Shown piece by piece: positions 35,700 through 44,940 of a DNA stretch of 64,000 nucleotides. A program made the translations under genes and the position numbers. The notes under the pieces are model-generated. The model searched no databases and was not told where the DNA came from. It saw only the letters and a program-made list of their open reading frames with translations. Within the stretch, counting starts at the first letter, position 1, and each line of letters starts with the position of its first letter. The stretch is from Loktanella sp. D2R18 (GTDB taxonomy: Bacteria; Pseudomonadota; Alphaproteobacteria; Rhodobacterales; Rhodobacteraceae), in contig NZ_QOCG01000006.1 in assembly GCF_003318235.1 (NCBI RefSeq), positions 1 through 64,000 of the forward strand, written 5' to 3'.

Positions 35700-36437
35700 G
35701 TGACGAAAATTGCATTGGTAACGGGTGGCGGGTCCGGAATTGGGCGGGCCTGCGCGGTGGCGCTCGCGCAAAACGGATTCAAAGTTGTGGTGACTGGCCG
35801 CAAAATCGCTGCCTTAGAGGAAACCGTGGCGATGATGCAAAGCGGTGCAGCGATTGTCTGCGATGTCACGGATGCCGATGCTGTTGACGCGCTATTTGCA
35901 CAGATTGAACGTGACTATGGGCGGTTGGATTTGCTGTTTAATAACGCGGGCAATAATGTGAAGGCGGCGCCGATCGGGGATATTCCGCCCGAAGATTTTT
36001 TGACCGTAATGAATGTGAACCTATACGGTGCATTTCTAGCCGCGCGCGGTGCTTTCAATTTGATGCGCAAACAAGACCCGCAAGGCGGGCGTATCATCAA
36101 TAACGGATCTATTTCGGCGGCTGTGCCACGCCCGGGATCAACCCCCTATACGGCGTCAAAACATGCGATAACGGGGATGACCCGGTCGGTTTCATTGGAT
36201 GGGCGTCCCTATAACATCGTGTGCGGTCAGATTGATATTGGAAACGCCGCCTCTGAAATGACGGTGCAATTTGAAAAAGGGGTGCCGCAGGCGGATCTTT
36301 CGATCAAATCCGAACCTGTGATGGATGTCGCGCATGTTGCCGAGACGTTGGTACATATGGCCAAATTGCCGCTATCAGCGAATGTGCAATTTGTGACTGT
36401 GATGGCGTCGACCATGCCATTTATCGGGCGGGGGTAG
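35700..36437 (+). CDS. Short-chain dehydrogenase/reductase (SDR)
   Basis: A 245-residue classical SDR. The NAD(P)-binding TGGGSGIG is at residues 8-15, NNAG at 81-84, and the catalytic Ser137, Tyr150 and Lys154 (PYTASKHA) are present. Translation starts at a GTG (35700) preceded by GGGGAG. It stands alone, divergent from the gcv riboswitch and convergent with the next gene. Substrate cannot be assigned. Confidence 0.87.
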   Translation: MTKIALVTGGGSGIGRACAVALAQNGFKVVVTGRKIAALEETVAMMQSGAAIVCDVTDADAVDALFAQIERDYGRLDLLFNNAGNNVKAAPIGDIPPEDFLTVMNVNLYGAFLAARGAFNLMRKQDPQGGRIINNGSISAAVPRPGSTPYTASKHAITGMTRSVSLDGRPYNIVCGQIDIGNAASEMTVQFEKGVPQADLSIKSEPVMDVAHVAETLVHMAKLPLSANVQFVTVMASTMPFIGRG

Positions 36438-36466
36438 CTGCGCCCCACTGATGCCGGGGGGCGCAG
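36438..36466. terminator. Bidirectional terminator hairpin
   Basis: CTGCGCCCC (36438-36446) and GGGGCGCAG (36458-36466) form a nine-base stem between two convergent genes. No T tract follows. Confidence 0.6.
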
Positions 36467-36473
36467 ACGTTGA

Positions 36474-37364
36474 TTAGCTCGGTTTCAAACGATCAGCGAA
36501 GTAGTCGAGCATTTCGGGAACCATCGCATCACCGCGCCCCTGATCAACTGCTTCGCGCAAGGCGCCAAGCGCGCCGGCTGCCATGATTGATGGCGCACCT
36601 GCGTCGCGTGCCATTTGGTCGTAATAGCCTACATCTTTGGTCGCGTTGCGGATTGAGAACGCCAGTTTGTTTGGATCGCCTTCAAGCGCGTAGGCTGACC
36701 AAAGGTTCATGAACGGTGATCCGAGCGGACCCGCAAAGATCACGTCAAACAGCTGACGGCGATCAACACCGACGATGTCGCCCATGGTGAATGCTTCGCC
36801 CAAGGCAGCACCAATTGTTTGACCAAAGAAGTTGTTGATCAGCTTGATCGCATGGCCGTTGCCCAATTGTCCAAGGTGAAAGACGTTTTCGCCCAGATCG
36901 TTCAGCACGGGCAGGACCTGATCAAAGGCGGCCTTGTCGCCCGAACACATCAGGTTCAGTTTGCCGTCATATGCTTGGGTTGGCGTGCGGCCAATCGGTG
37001 CGTCTAAATAGGTACCGCCCGCTGCGGCGACTTCTTCACCCAAAGCACGCGTAGAGCCGGGCAGGGACGTGCCAAAATCGATCACGATCTGACCGGGTTT
37101 CATCCCCGCGATAACACCGTCATCGCCGCGCATCCGACCTTCGACGTGCTCTGATGTGCCCATGCACAACAGCACAACGTCACAGTTTGCTGCGACGTCC
37201 CGCGCAGATGTCGCCTCGGTCGCGCCGCGCGCGATGGCTTTGTCAATTTCTGTCCGGTCACGGTTGCCAAGAACGGTGACAGCATAGCCTTGATCCTGTA
37301 GCCGCGACACCATCGCCCCGCCCATTAAGCCTAGCCCAATAAATCCAATATGTGGTTGTGTCAT
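36474..37364 (-). CDS. Beta-hydroxyacid dehydrogenase family (3-hydroxyisobutyrate/tartronate-semialdehyde type)
   Basis: A 296-residue NAD(P)-dependent dehydrogenase. The Rossmann motif HIGFIGLGLMGGAM opens the protein; LDAPIGRTPTQAYDGKLNLMCSG is the substrate-binding block and the catalytic Lys lies in GHAIKLINNFF. GGAGG precedes the ATG at 37364; an upstream start would add 25 residues with no ribosome site. Relatives reduce tartronate semialdehyde, 3-hydroxyisobutyrate or succinic semialdehyde; the reaction here is undetermined. Confidence 0.86.
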   Translation of the reverse strand: MTQPHIGFIGLGLMGGAMVSRLQDQGYAVTVLGNRDRTEIDKAIARGATEATSARDVAANCDVVLLCMGTSEHVEGRMRGDDGVIAGMKPGQIVIDFGTSLPGSTRALGEEVAAAGGTYLDAPIGRTPTQAYDGKLNLMCSGDKAAFDQVLPVLNDLGENVFHLGQLGNGHAIKLINNFFGQTIGAALGEAFTMGDIVGVDRRQLFDVIFAGPLGSPFMNLWSAYALEGDPNKLAFSIRNATKDVGYYDQMARDAGAPSIMAAGALGALREAVDQGRGDAMVPEMLDYFADRLKPS

Positions 37365-37535
37365 GGTTTCCTCCAATTTGTCGTTGCCATTGGCGTAACG
37401 GCTCACTTCGCGTAAAGCAACAGGGTTACTAGTATACATTTTATTCGCCGGTGCTCAAACGGCTCTCAACCTATGTATTTGACACAATTGTCTGGTTGCG
37501 CGATGCAGGCGCATCTTTTTTGAAGGACGCCATTG

Positions 37536-38486
37536 ATGTCAGAACTCCTTATCCTGAGCACAATTACGGATCACATGCGTAGCCGTATTGAGGCTGCATT
37601 TGATGCAACTGTGCTTGCAGATGTCGATCAGGATGCCTGGCTTGCACAGTATGGTGCTGATGTTCGATTTATCTTGACGGGTGGCCATCTCGGTGTGCCT
37701 GCAGACATTTTTGCGCGTTTGCCCAACGCAGAGATCATTAGCAGCAACGGGGTGGGCTATGATGGGGTCGATACAGATGCCGCGACCGCGCGCGGTGTGC
37801 CCGTCTGCCATACGCCAAATGTGCTGAACCAAGAGGTCGCGACGACGGCGCTCATGCTTTACATCGCAGCGCTACGTAACTTTGAGGCCGAAATCGCCAA
37901 TGCGCGTAGTGGCAATTGGGAAAAGTCGGGCAACCTGCCTTTGGCCCGTTCCGCAGACCAGCGGAAGATCGGGATTCTGGGGCTTGGGCGGATCGGCAAA
38001 GCGATTGCTGCGAAGCTTGCGCCGTTTGATCCCACGATTGTCTACTATGGGCGCTCACAACAAGACGTGCCGTTTCCCTACTACGATGATTTGGTGGCGA
38101 TGGCGCGTGATTGCGATGCGCTTATCTGTGTGGCACCGGGCGGTGCCGCGACCCATCATTTGATCGACCGTGCTGTGATGGATGCGCTGGGCCCGGAAGG
38201 CGTTTTGATCAACGTTGGGCGTGGGTCTGTGGTTGATGAGGCCGCGCTTATTGCCGCCTTGCAGGAAGGGCGATTGGGAACGGCCGCCTTGGATGTGTTC
38301 GACGCAGAGCCGCATATCCCTGCAGCCTTGCGCGCGCTCCCAAACGTGATTTTGACCCCGCATATCGGCAGCGCGACCGTTGAAACGCGTCACGCGATGG
38401 GGGATTTGGCGATTGATAACCTCATCGCGTGGAAAAACGGACAGCCGTTGATTTCACCCGTCCCTGAAAGTGCCGGGTTGCTGTGA
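37536..38486 (+). CDS. D-isomer-specific 2-hydroxyacid dehydrogenase
   Basis: A 316-residue NAD(P)-dependent oxidoreductase of the glyoxylate/hydroxypyruvate reductase group. The dinucleotide motif GILGLGRIGKAIA is central. The catalytic Arg is in the LICVAPGG region, the Glu in DVFDAEPHIPA, and the His in LTPHIGSATVETR. The ATG at 37536 has AAGGA eight bases upstream. It ends only four bases from a convergent protease gene, so no terminator fits between them. Confidence 0.87.
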   Translation: MSELLILSTITDHMRSRIEAAFDATVLADVDQDAWLAQYGADVRFILTGGHLGVPADIFARLPNAEIISSNGVGYDGVDTDAATARGVPVCHTPNVLNQEVATTALMLYIAALRNFEAEIANARSGNWEKSGNLPLARSADQRKIGILGLGRIGKAIAAKLAPFDPTIVYYGRSQQDVPFPYYDDLVAMARDCDALICVAPGGAATHHLIDRAVMDALGPEGVLINVGRGSVVDEAALIAALQEGRLGTAALDVFDAEPHIPAALRALPNVILTPHIGSATVETRHAMGDLAIDNLIAWKNGQPLISPVPESAGLL

Positions 38487-38490
38487 ACGC

Positions 38491-39708
38491 CTAGCAGCCG
38501 ATATCGCGCACAAGCCCCCACCCGTACTGCGGATCATGCCCGGGGTCACCAAGGTCTACGGTTTGGGTGCGTAGTCGTTCACGCACTACGCCAACAGAGT
38601 TCCCGCCAACACGCGCGGCAAGTGCGGTGATGATCGGCGCAGCATAAGACGTTCCCGTCGCATAGCCACCGCCATTAGGTCGCGCAACATAGATGTCCAC
38701 ACCCGGGGCTGCAAATGCGATATGATCGCCCCAATTAGCAGAGCGATAACGTCGCATCGCGGCATCAACGGCGGTTACGGCGATCACAGATGGCGATACG
38801 GCAGGCAGCGTGTCAGCGTCGCGCCCACCATTGCCGGCCGCCGCAATCATGATCGCGCCAGCCTGTTCGGCTTGTGTAAGAATATCTGCGAGAACCAGAT
38901 TGGGCGGCCCGGCAAAGGACATGTTGATCAGGTGCACATCGTTGGACAGCATCCAGCTGAGCGAAGCGGCGATCCGGTCAACATCTGCGGCGACCCCACT
39001 ATGTTCGCGGGCAAATGCGTTCATCGCAAACAGGTGCGCGCCGGGGGCGTAACCTAACAAGGTGTCATTCGGATCTTCACCAACAATGAGGGCTGCAACG
39101 GCCGTGCCATGCCGTGCCCCAGAGGCGCGTTGGTCACCAAATAGCGCGGTCTGGGTGGTAACAGACGCCTGCTGCAAGGCTGGGTGCGTGACATCAACCG
39201 GGCCGTCGATAAGCCCGATCTTTTGGGTTTGGCGCTGGCGACACGCACCGCTATCGCCGATAAGACTTGACGCATAAAGCCGCGGTGCCCCCTGCGCGAA
39301 CTGGTATAGGTTGTTGAAATCAACCCGATGACCAGACCCTGTTCGGTCTAGCAAGCGCTGCGCGACCCCACGGTCAAGCTGACGACCAATATCAAACACC
39401 ATCATGCGCCGATCAAGTGGGACCAGATCGCGCGATGAAATAAGGCGCGCCCCCGCATCTTCGAGCGCAGAAATCGCGATGGGTGCGGTGCTGATCGGGC
39501 CGCTCACAACAAATTCGGCGCGGTCACGCGATAGATAGGCGACGTCGACATCACGTTCTGGCCATATCGGGCGCGGCCGATCATCCCGCTCGCTCGTGTT
39601 AGGTACTGGTGCGGGTGCGGTGATTTGCGCCGCAGCAATGGATGGCAGTGCTGCAAAAATAATTAAGGCAACGATCTGTAACAGACGAATTAACGGGTTA
39701 GATGGCAT
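38491..39708 (-). CDS. Secreted S8 (subtilisin-like) serine protease
   Basis: A 405-residue subtilase. A signal peptide (hydrophobic LLQIVALIIFAALPSIAAAQ) is followed by an N-terminal region of about 125 residues and the peptidase domain with Asp168 (IGLIDG), His200 (RHGTAVA), oxyanion Asn292 (AAAGNGG) and Ser354 (GTSYAAP), so the triad is complete. The ATG at 39708 follows AGAGG; an in-frame GTG is just before. It is the third gene after an ECF sigma factor and a membrane protein, suggesting an extracytoplasmic job under that sigma factor's control. Confidence 0.88.
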   Translation of the reverse strand: MPSNPLIRLLQIVALIIFAALPSIAAAQITAPAPVPNTSERDDRPRPIWPERDVDVAYLSRDRAEFVVSGPISTAPIAISALEDAGARLISSRDLVPLDRRMMVFDIGRQLDRGVAQRLLDRTGSGHRVDFNNLYQFAQGAPRLYASSLIGDSGACRQRQTQKIGLIDGPVDVTHPALQQASVTTQTALFGDQRASGARHGTAVAALIVGEDPNDTLLGYAPGAHLFAMNAFAREHSGVAADVDRIAASLSWMLSNDVHLINMSFAGPPNLVLADILTQAEQAGAIMIAAAGNGGRDADTLPAVSPSVIAVTAVDAAMRRYRSANWGDHIAFAAPGVDIYVARPNGGGYATGTSYAAPIITALAARVGGNSVGVVRERLRTQTVDLGDPGHDPQYGWGLVRDIGC

Positions 39709-39732
39709 CACTTACCTCTTGGTTTCGAGTAC

Positions 39733-40299
39733 CTATTCGAGCGACTCAATAATTGTTGTTGCAGCTTGTAGACGGGCTTTGGCCGCGTTTATGTCAGCCC
39801 CTTCTATCAGGGCCAAACGGTAAAGCCCAAGCGCAGAGGGTCCAGACACAATTTCAACCTCAGCATCAAGTAACAGCGCGCGCAAGGCGGATTCAGTCGT
39901 GTCAGGGGCGACAGTAACCGTGAAGGCCGCGGGGGTTTCACCTGCAAGCTCAAACCCTGATCCGGTATCACCGGGTTGCATGAGCAATGCCGTTTGCCCA
40001 ACCGCCACCGCGAGAAGGACCGCAGCAGCGATCTGCCAGATGCGCGCGCGCGGGGCTGCGGATTGCGCTGCAGGTGCATCGATGTCGCGCATAAGTCGCG
40101 CAAGTCCCAATTCGCCGGGGCTAAATCCGGTATTCTCGGCTTGCATCGTTGCACGCATGTTTTTGAGCGCGGCCAGTTCCGCAGCAAGGCTTAGATCATT
40201 TTCAACGGCAGCTTGGACCTGCGCCAGCTCTGCGCCTTCTAACGTTCCATTAGCAAGGAACGGGAGCATTAGCGCGGCGTCTTGTGATGACATGCTCAT
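39733..40299 (-). CDS. Membrane protein, candidate anti-sigma factor
   Basis: A 188-residue protein with an N-terminal cytoplasmic helical region of about 85 residues, one transmembrane segment (IWQIAAAVLLAVAVGQTALLM) and a periplasmic C-terminal domain. It overlaps the ECF sigma gene by four bases and precedes the subtilase, the usual position and topology of an anti-sigma factor. It contains no cysteine, so it lacks the zinc-binding HxxxCxxC motif of the best-known class. The role is inferred from context. Confidence 0.7.
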   Translation of the reverse strand: MSMSSQDAALMLPFLANGTLEGAELAQVQAAVENDLSLAAELAALKNMRATMQAENTGFSPGELGLARLMRDIDAPAAQSAAPRARIWQIAAAVLLAVAVGQTALLMQPGDTGSGFELAGETPAAFTVTVAPDTTESALRALLLDAEVEIVSGPSALGLYRLALIEGADINAAKARLQAATTIIESLE

Positions 40300-40844
40300 G
40301 TTGCGGCCCCCGTTTCAAAGGCTGACAGGCAGCGCATCAGCAGCTTTTTCGCGTGGAATATCCGCGTTTTGATCGTACCTTCGGCGGTGTCACAGACCTT
40401 TGCAATTTCGCGGTAGCTCATGTCTTCCCAAAATGCCAATGCGATGGCGCTGCGATGTTCATCGCTCAGGCCATCCATACAGTGCCGGACTTGGGCCGCG
40501 TCTTGACTGGCGACAATGCAGGTTTCCGCGCTGTCGCTGTCATCAATGACCTCGGGTGGGGTATCTGTCACGCTGGTGCGGCCAGCCTTGCGGTGTCGGT
40601 CGATCACCTTGCGGTAAGCAATGCCAAATATCCACGTCTGCACTTTCGATCTCCCTTCAAAACGGCTGGCAGAGCGCCAGACTTCGATAAACACGTCATG
40701 AAGTATGTCGGATGACTCGTGCGGATCGTTCAATCTTGAGAGAATAAATCTGTAGACGGGTTTTTCTAATGCGCGGTAGAGCGCGGCCAATGCTGTCCGG
40801 TCGCCGTCCGCGATACGGTGCATGAGCTGTGCCTGTTGGTCCAA
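40296..40844 (-). CDS. ECF-family RNA polymerase sigma factor
   Basis: An extracytoplasmic-function sigma factor of about 182 residues. Region 2 includes AALYRALEKPVYRFILSRL and ILHDVFIEVWRSASRF; region 4 ends DMSYREIAKVCDTAEGTIKTRIFHAKKLL with its helix-turn-helix. No ATG suits the N-terminus. A TTG at 40844 preceded by GAGG gives a normal length; ATG 40823 and TTG 40907 are alternatives. It is translationally coupled to the candidate anti-sigma gene and probably directs transcription of the operon including the protease. Confidence 0.87.
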   Translation of the reverse strand: MDQQAQLMHRIADGDRTALAALYRALEKPVYRFILSRLNDPHESSDILHDVFIEVWRSASRFEGRSKVQTWIFGIAYRKVIDRHRKAGRTSVTDTPPEVIDDSDSAETCIVASQDAAQVRHCMDGLSDEHRSAIALAFWEDMSYREIAKVCDTAEGTIKTRIFHAKKLLMRCLSAFETGAAT

Positions 40845-41056
40845 AATATACCTCGTTATGCTGCGCGCGACTGCTTCTTGACTACGCAAAATTACGATCC
40901 CTGCCAAGAGAGATGCGTTCGCACCCCGGTGCCAAGGGCTTTCGGTGGCGATTTTGCGCGTATGTTGCTGTACGCGCCAAAATACTTGCCCGTTTTGACG
41001 ATAGTGCGCGTATAACTGAGCCTATTGAAGATATTTTTATAATAAGGACATATACC

Positions 41057-42052
41057 ATGTGGGATTTTAGTATGGGAACTGCGCTGGGATTGATGCGCAA
41101 GACGGCGCCGTTCCTGTTGTTTCGGATCGTTGTCTATTTTGGCATCGCCCTTGCCTATATTCTGGCGACGGGGACCGGTGCAGGGATTGGTTATGGCGTT
41201 GGTGGGTTCGGTGACGATGATTTTCAAGCGAGCACGACAATGTGGGGCGGTGCGATCGGATTTGGCGCGACGGCGACAGTGCTTTATTTGATGCGCGAAT
41301 ACCTGCTTTATATCGTCAAAGCAGGCCATATTGCCGTGATGGTTGAGGCCTTGGATGGCCGCGAACTACCAAACGGGCAGGGGCAAATCGCCTATGCAAA
41401 AACAATCATCACAGAACGGTTTGGTGAAGCCTCGGTGCTGTTTGGCATTGATCAGCTGATCAAAGGTGTGGTGCGGGCCGTCACCGGGTTGATCCAAGGC
41501 CTGCTTTCAATAGTACCGATTCCGGGGCTTGATAAGGTGATGGCCTTGGTCCGCGCCTATTTGAGACTCGCCGTAGGTCTGGTGGACGAGGTGATCTTGG
41601 CCCACGGATTGCGCACCCGCGCCGAAAACCCCTATGCGTCGGCCAAAGAGGCGCTGGTGCTTTACGGACAAAACGCCAAGCCAATGTTGATCAATGCAGC
41701 TTGGCTGACGCTGTTCACATGGGGGCTGTCGCTGGTTGTGTTTTTGGTGATGTTGGCACCTGCAGCGGCGATTGTTTACGCGATGCCGGGCGCGTGGTCG
41801 GCGGGCGGCATGGGCTTTGCGCTTTTGTTTGCTTGGGCCGTGAAGGTTGCCGTGATCGAGCCCTTTGCGATTGCCTGTCTTTTGCAGGCATTTTTTAAGG
41901 TGACCGATGGCCAAACGCCAAATCCAGAATGGGAAGCCAAACTGGATGGCGCTTCCAAAAAATTCAAAACGTTGGGCGAACGCGCAGTCAACTGGGCCGG
42001 TGGGGGGCGCAGTAAACCAGTATCAGACGTGCCCGAAACGCCCAACGCTTGA
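41057..42052 (+). CDS. Multi-pass membrane protein of unknown function
   Basis: A 331-residue protein from the ATG at 41057 (AAGGA upstream), although the frame is open 76 codons further. Hydrophobic stretches near residues 18-40, 58-78, 130-160, 215-245 and 255-285 suggest five or six membrane spans. The C-terminal 50 residues are hydrophilic. I recognise no family. It is divergent from the ECF sigma operon and might belong to its regulon. Confidence 0.7.
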   Translation: MWDFSMGTALGLMRKTAPFLLFRIVVYFGIALAYILATGTGAGIGYGVGGFGDDDFQASTTMWGGAIGFGATATVLYLMREYLLYIVKAGHIAVMVEALDGRELPNGQGQIAYAKTIITERFGEASVLFGIDQLIKGVVRAVTGLIQGLLSIVPIPGLDKVMALVRAYLRLAVGLVDEVILAHGLRTRAENPYASAKEALVLYGQNAKPMLINAAWLTLFTWGLSLVVFLVMLAPAAAIVYAMPGAWSAGGMGFALLFAWAVKVAVIEPFAIACLLQAFFKVTDGQTPNPEWEAKLDGASKKFKTLGERAVNWAGGGRSKPVSDVPETPNA

Positions 42053-42062
42053 TCCTGAATAT

Positions 42063-42087
42063 GGCCCGCATGTGCAGAATGCGGGCC
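42063..42087. terminator. Terminator hairpin between convergent genes
   Basis: GGCCCGCAT (42063-42071) and ATGCGGGCC (42079-42087) form a perfect nine-base stem with a seven-base loop. CTTTT follows a few bases after it on the plus strand. Confidence 0.7.
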
Positions 42088-42133
42088 GTACTTTTGATGA
42101 CCTCGTGCGCTGTAGCTCGCTGTGGTGGACGGG

Positions 42134-42916
42134 CTAACACCCTTTCCATACAGGATCGCGCTTTTCGGCAAATGCGCGCGCGCCTTCGGCGTTGTCGTCG
42201 GACCCATACAGTACGTCGACTGTTTTCAGTTGGCGTTTAGTGATGCGGTTCATCGCGTCTTGGAATTTGCTATCTTCGGCATCGCGCACGATTTCCTTGA
42301 TAGCAGCATAAACCAGCGGCGGCCCTGATGCCAATGTGCGGGCCATCTCCCAAGCCTGTGCCATCAAATCGCCTGCTGGGTGGATATGGTTCACAAAACC
42401 CCAACGGTGGGCTTCTTCGGCATCCAACCACCTGCCCGTGAACAGCATTTCCATCGCGATGTGATAGGGGATACGTTTTGGCAGTTTCACCGATGCGGCA
42501 TCAGCAACAGTCCCTGACGTGATTTCTGGCAAGGCAAAGCTGGCATGATCTGCCGCTAAAATAATGTCCGCGGACAGGGCCAATTCAAGCCCGCCACCAC
42601 AGCAAATGCCGTTTACGGCCGCAATGACCGGTTTGTTCATGTCACGCAGTTCTTGTAGGCCGCCAAAGCCGCCAACCCCGTAATCCCCATCGACCTCATC
42701 GCCGTCAGCGGCTGCTTTCAGATCCCAGCCGGGGCAAAAGAATTTTTCGCCAGCACCTGTGACAATGGCGACCCGCAATTCGGGATCATCGCGAAACTGG
42801 GCAAATGTCTCACCCAAGATACGGCTGGTTTGCAGATCAATGGCGTTGGCTTTGGGGCGATCCAAGATCACCTCTAAAATCGCGCCGTCGCGGCGGGTTT
42901 TTACGGGGCTTGTCAT
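42134..42916 (-). CDS. Enoyl-CoA hydratase family, carnitinyl-CoA dehydratase-like (CaiD)
   Basis: A 260-residue crotonase-fold protein. The oxyanion-hole segments (KFFCPGWDLKAAADG and AAVNGICCGGGLELALSADI) and the acidic LPEITSG region match CaiD-type crotonobetainyl-CoA hydratases. The start at 42916 overlaps the upstream ligase stop (ATGA). In a gamma-butyrobetaine route it would hydrate crotonobetainyl-CoA to carnitinyl-CoA. The CaiD assignment rests on sequence style plus linkage to carnitine dehydrogenase. Confidence 0.8.
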   Translation of the reverse strand: MTSPVKTRRDGAILEVILDRPKANAIDLQTSRILGETFAQFRDDPELRVAIVTGAGEKFFCPGWDLKAAADGDEVDGDYGVGGFGGLQELRDMNKPVIAAVNGICCGGGLELALSADIILAADHASFALPEITSGTVADAASVKLPKRIPYHIAMEMLFTGRWLDAEEAHRWGFVNHIHPAGDLMAQAWEMARTLASGPPLVYAAIKEIVRDAEDSKFQDAMNRITKRQLKTVDVLYGSDDNAEGARAFAEKRDPVWKGC

Positions 42917-44931
42917 GATGTTCCTTTCACCAAAAGCGTGTCGGCAATGATTGCGCGGTCTTTTGTACATATCAATGGATTGATTTCGATTTCTGCGATC
43001 TGATCAGCGTGCGCGATCACATAGGTTTGTAAGCGCAGAACCGCGTCTACAATCGCGTCCAGATTGGCCGGCGCAGCGCCACGAAAGCCAGTCAAAAGCG
43101 TATTGATTTTGAGCTTTGCCAACGCCCGTCGTATGTCACCATCTGTTGTCGGCAGCAAAAGCGATTGTCGATCATCAAGCAATTCGGTCAAGGTTCCCCC
43201 CGCAGCCAAGGTCAGGACGAACCCATGTGCGGGATCAGCGACGACACCGATCAACAGTTCTGCAATCGTGCTGGTGATCATTTCTTCGACCAGAAAGCTG
43301 GTTGTAGGCATTGCCTGCGCCGCCCGAAGCAACTGATCGTTGTCCATGATATTCAGCACAACAGCACCGGCTTCGGTTTTATGTGCGATACCTTCGCCCT
43401 TTAAAACTAAGGGAAACCCGATTTTTTCGGCTTGTTCAGTCAACGCCGACAATGCGAGCCCGCCTGCGCTTTGCGGAATGTCCAGTCCGTAACCTGCAAG
43501 GGCGCGTTTTGCGTCGCCTTCGCTTTGGGCGGTTGTCGCGTCAAAAATCGGTGCGGTCAGTAACGGGCTATGGGCGCCAGCCCCAACCGCCGCCGCCGCA
43601 GAAATGGCTTCACAGCTTGTCCCGAAATCACATAGTGGCACGATCCCGGCGGCGAACAAACGCTTTGCAATCGTTTCAGGTAAATTCTCCGCTATCGACG
43701 CGAGCACAGCGAATGGACGGCCTGTTTGTTGCGCGGCATCTTCGATGGCCTCTATCGCGATCATCCATTCATCGGCCTCACAAATGTCGAGCCGGGGGAA
43801 ATCAAGCACGATGACCGTCAGATCGATATCGTCGCCGGTCATCGCGGCATAGACCGCCGTCATTGCGGCTTTGTCGCGCCAAATTTGAGTATGGTAATCC
43901 AGCGGATTCGCCAGATGTACAAGCGAGCTAAGGTGCTTGTCCAACGCAGTTGCTTGATGCGGCTGCAATGGTGGAAAGGTTACCCCAAACTCTGCGGCAG
44001 TATCTGCCATTACACTTGCTTCGCCGCCCGAACAGCTAAGCGACGCGATCCGTCGACCGGACAATGGGCCGTGACAATGCAGTATTTTGAGCGTCTCAAG
44101 CAGTGCGACAGGCGATGCCACGCTGGCAATGCCAAGTCGTGCGAGTAAGGCGTCCGACCCAGCGCTGCTGCCCGCAAGCGACGCGGTATGCGATATGGTC
44201 GCGATTTGCGATTCAGTAGATCGTCCAACCTTCAACGCGACGATTGGTTTATTTAATTCTTGTGACAATCGCGCCAATTCTTCAAACGCCAACACGTCGC
44301 CAAAGCTTTCGATATAAAGTCCAAGCGCCGTTACCCGTTCGTCACGGATCACCGTCTGCGCAATATGTGCCAACCCTTGTTGTGCCTGATTGCCCGCTGT
44401 GATCACATAGGTGATTGGTAGACCGCGTTTCTGCATCGTCAAGTTAATCGCGATATTCGATGATTGGGTCAGGATCGCGACGCCTGTTTCAACCGGGCTA
44501 AGACCGTGCTGATCCGGCCAAAGGGCCACCTGATCAACCGCATTCAGAACGCCGTAACAATTTGGCCCGAGAATGGGCATATCGCCCGCGGCGGCCAACA
44601 GTTGGTCGTTCAAAACCTGACCATCATCGGTTTCTTTAAACCCACTGGCAAAACAAACCGCACCACCAGCACCCAATTCGTGCAATTCACCAACCAATGT
44701 GATCGTGGCATTGCGGTTGACGCCGATAAAGGTCGCATCAGGCGCGGCGGGCAGATCTGCCAAGCTGCGAAAGGCGGTCAGGCCAGCGACCGTATCTTTT
44801 TTTTGGTGTACCGGCCAAATCTCGCCGGAAAATCCGATTTTCTGGTTCTGTGCGATGACAGCTTCGCACCAGGCCCCACCGCCGACAACGGCGATGGTTT
44901 TGGGACGCAACAGGCGTTCAAGATCAGTCAT
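42913..44931 (-). CDS. Acyl-CoA synthetase (NDP-forming), predicted betaine-CoA ligase
   Basis: A 672-residue protein of the acetate-CoA ligase (ADP-forming) superfamily. It has a CoA-binding Rossmann domain (KTIAVVGGGAW), succinyl-CoA-synthetase-like ligase domains (ILGPNCYGVLN; SHTASLAGS with the phospho-His) and an ATP-grasp domain in the C-terminal third (FPLVLKGEGIAHKTEAGAVVLNI). It forms acyl-CoA with ADP rather than AMP. In this operon it would activate gamma-butyrobetaine, crotonobetaine or carnitine, replacing the AMP-forming CaiC or CoA-transferase CaiB of enterobacteria. Substrate is inferred. Confidence 0.83.
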   Translation of the reverse strand: MTDLERLLRPKTIAVVGGGAWCEAVIAQNQKIGFSGEIWPVHQKKDTVAGLTAFRSLADLPAAPDATFIGVNRNATITLVGELHELGAGGAVCFASGFKETDDGQVLNDQLLAAAGDMPILGPNCYGVLNAVDQVALWPDQHGLSPVETGVAILTQSSNIAINLTMQKRGLPITYVITAGNQAQQGLAHIAQTVIRDERVTALGLYIESFGDVLAFEELARLSQELNKPIVALKVGRSTESQIATISHTASLAGSSAGSDALLARLGIASVASPVALLETLKILHCHGPLSGRRIASLSCSGGEASVMADTAAEFGVTFPPLQPHQATALDKHLSSLVHLANPLDYHTQIWRDKAAMTAVYAAMTGDDIDLTVIVLDFPRLDICEADEWMIAIEAIEDAAQQTGRPFAVLASIAENLPETIAKRLFAAGIVPLCDFGTSCEAISAAAAVGAGAHSPLLTAPIFDATTAQSEGDAKRALAGYGLDIPQSAGGLALSALTEQAEKIGFPLVLKGEGIAHKTEAGAVVLNIMDNDQLLRAAQAMPTTSFLVEEMITSTIAELLIGVVADPAHGFVLTLAAGGTLTELLDDRQSLLLPTTDGDIRRALAKLKINTLLTGFRGAAPANLDAIVDAVLRLQTYVIAHADQIAEIEINPLICTKDRAIIADTLLVKGTS

Positions 44932-44940
44932 TGTCGCCCC

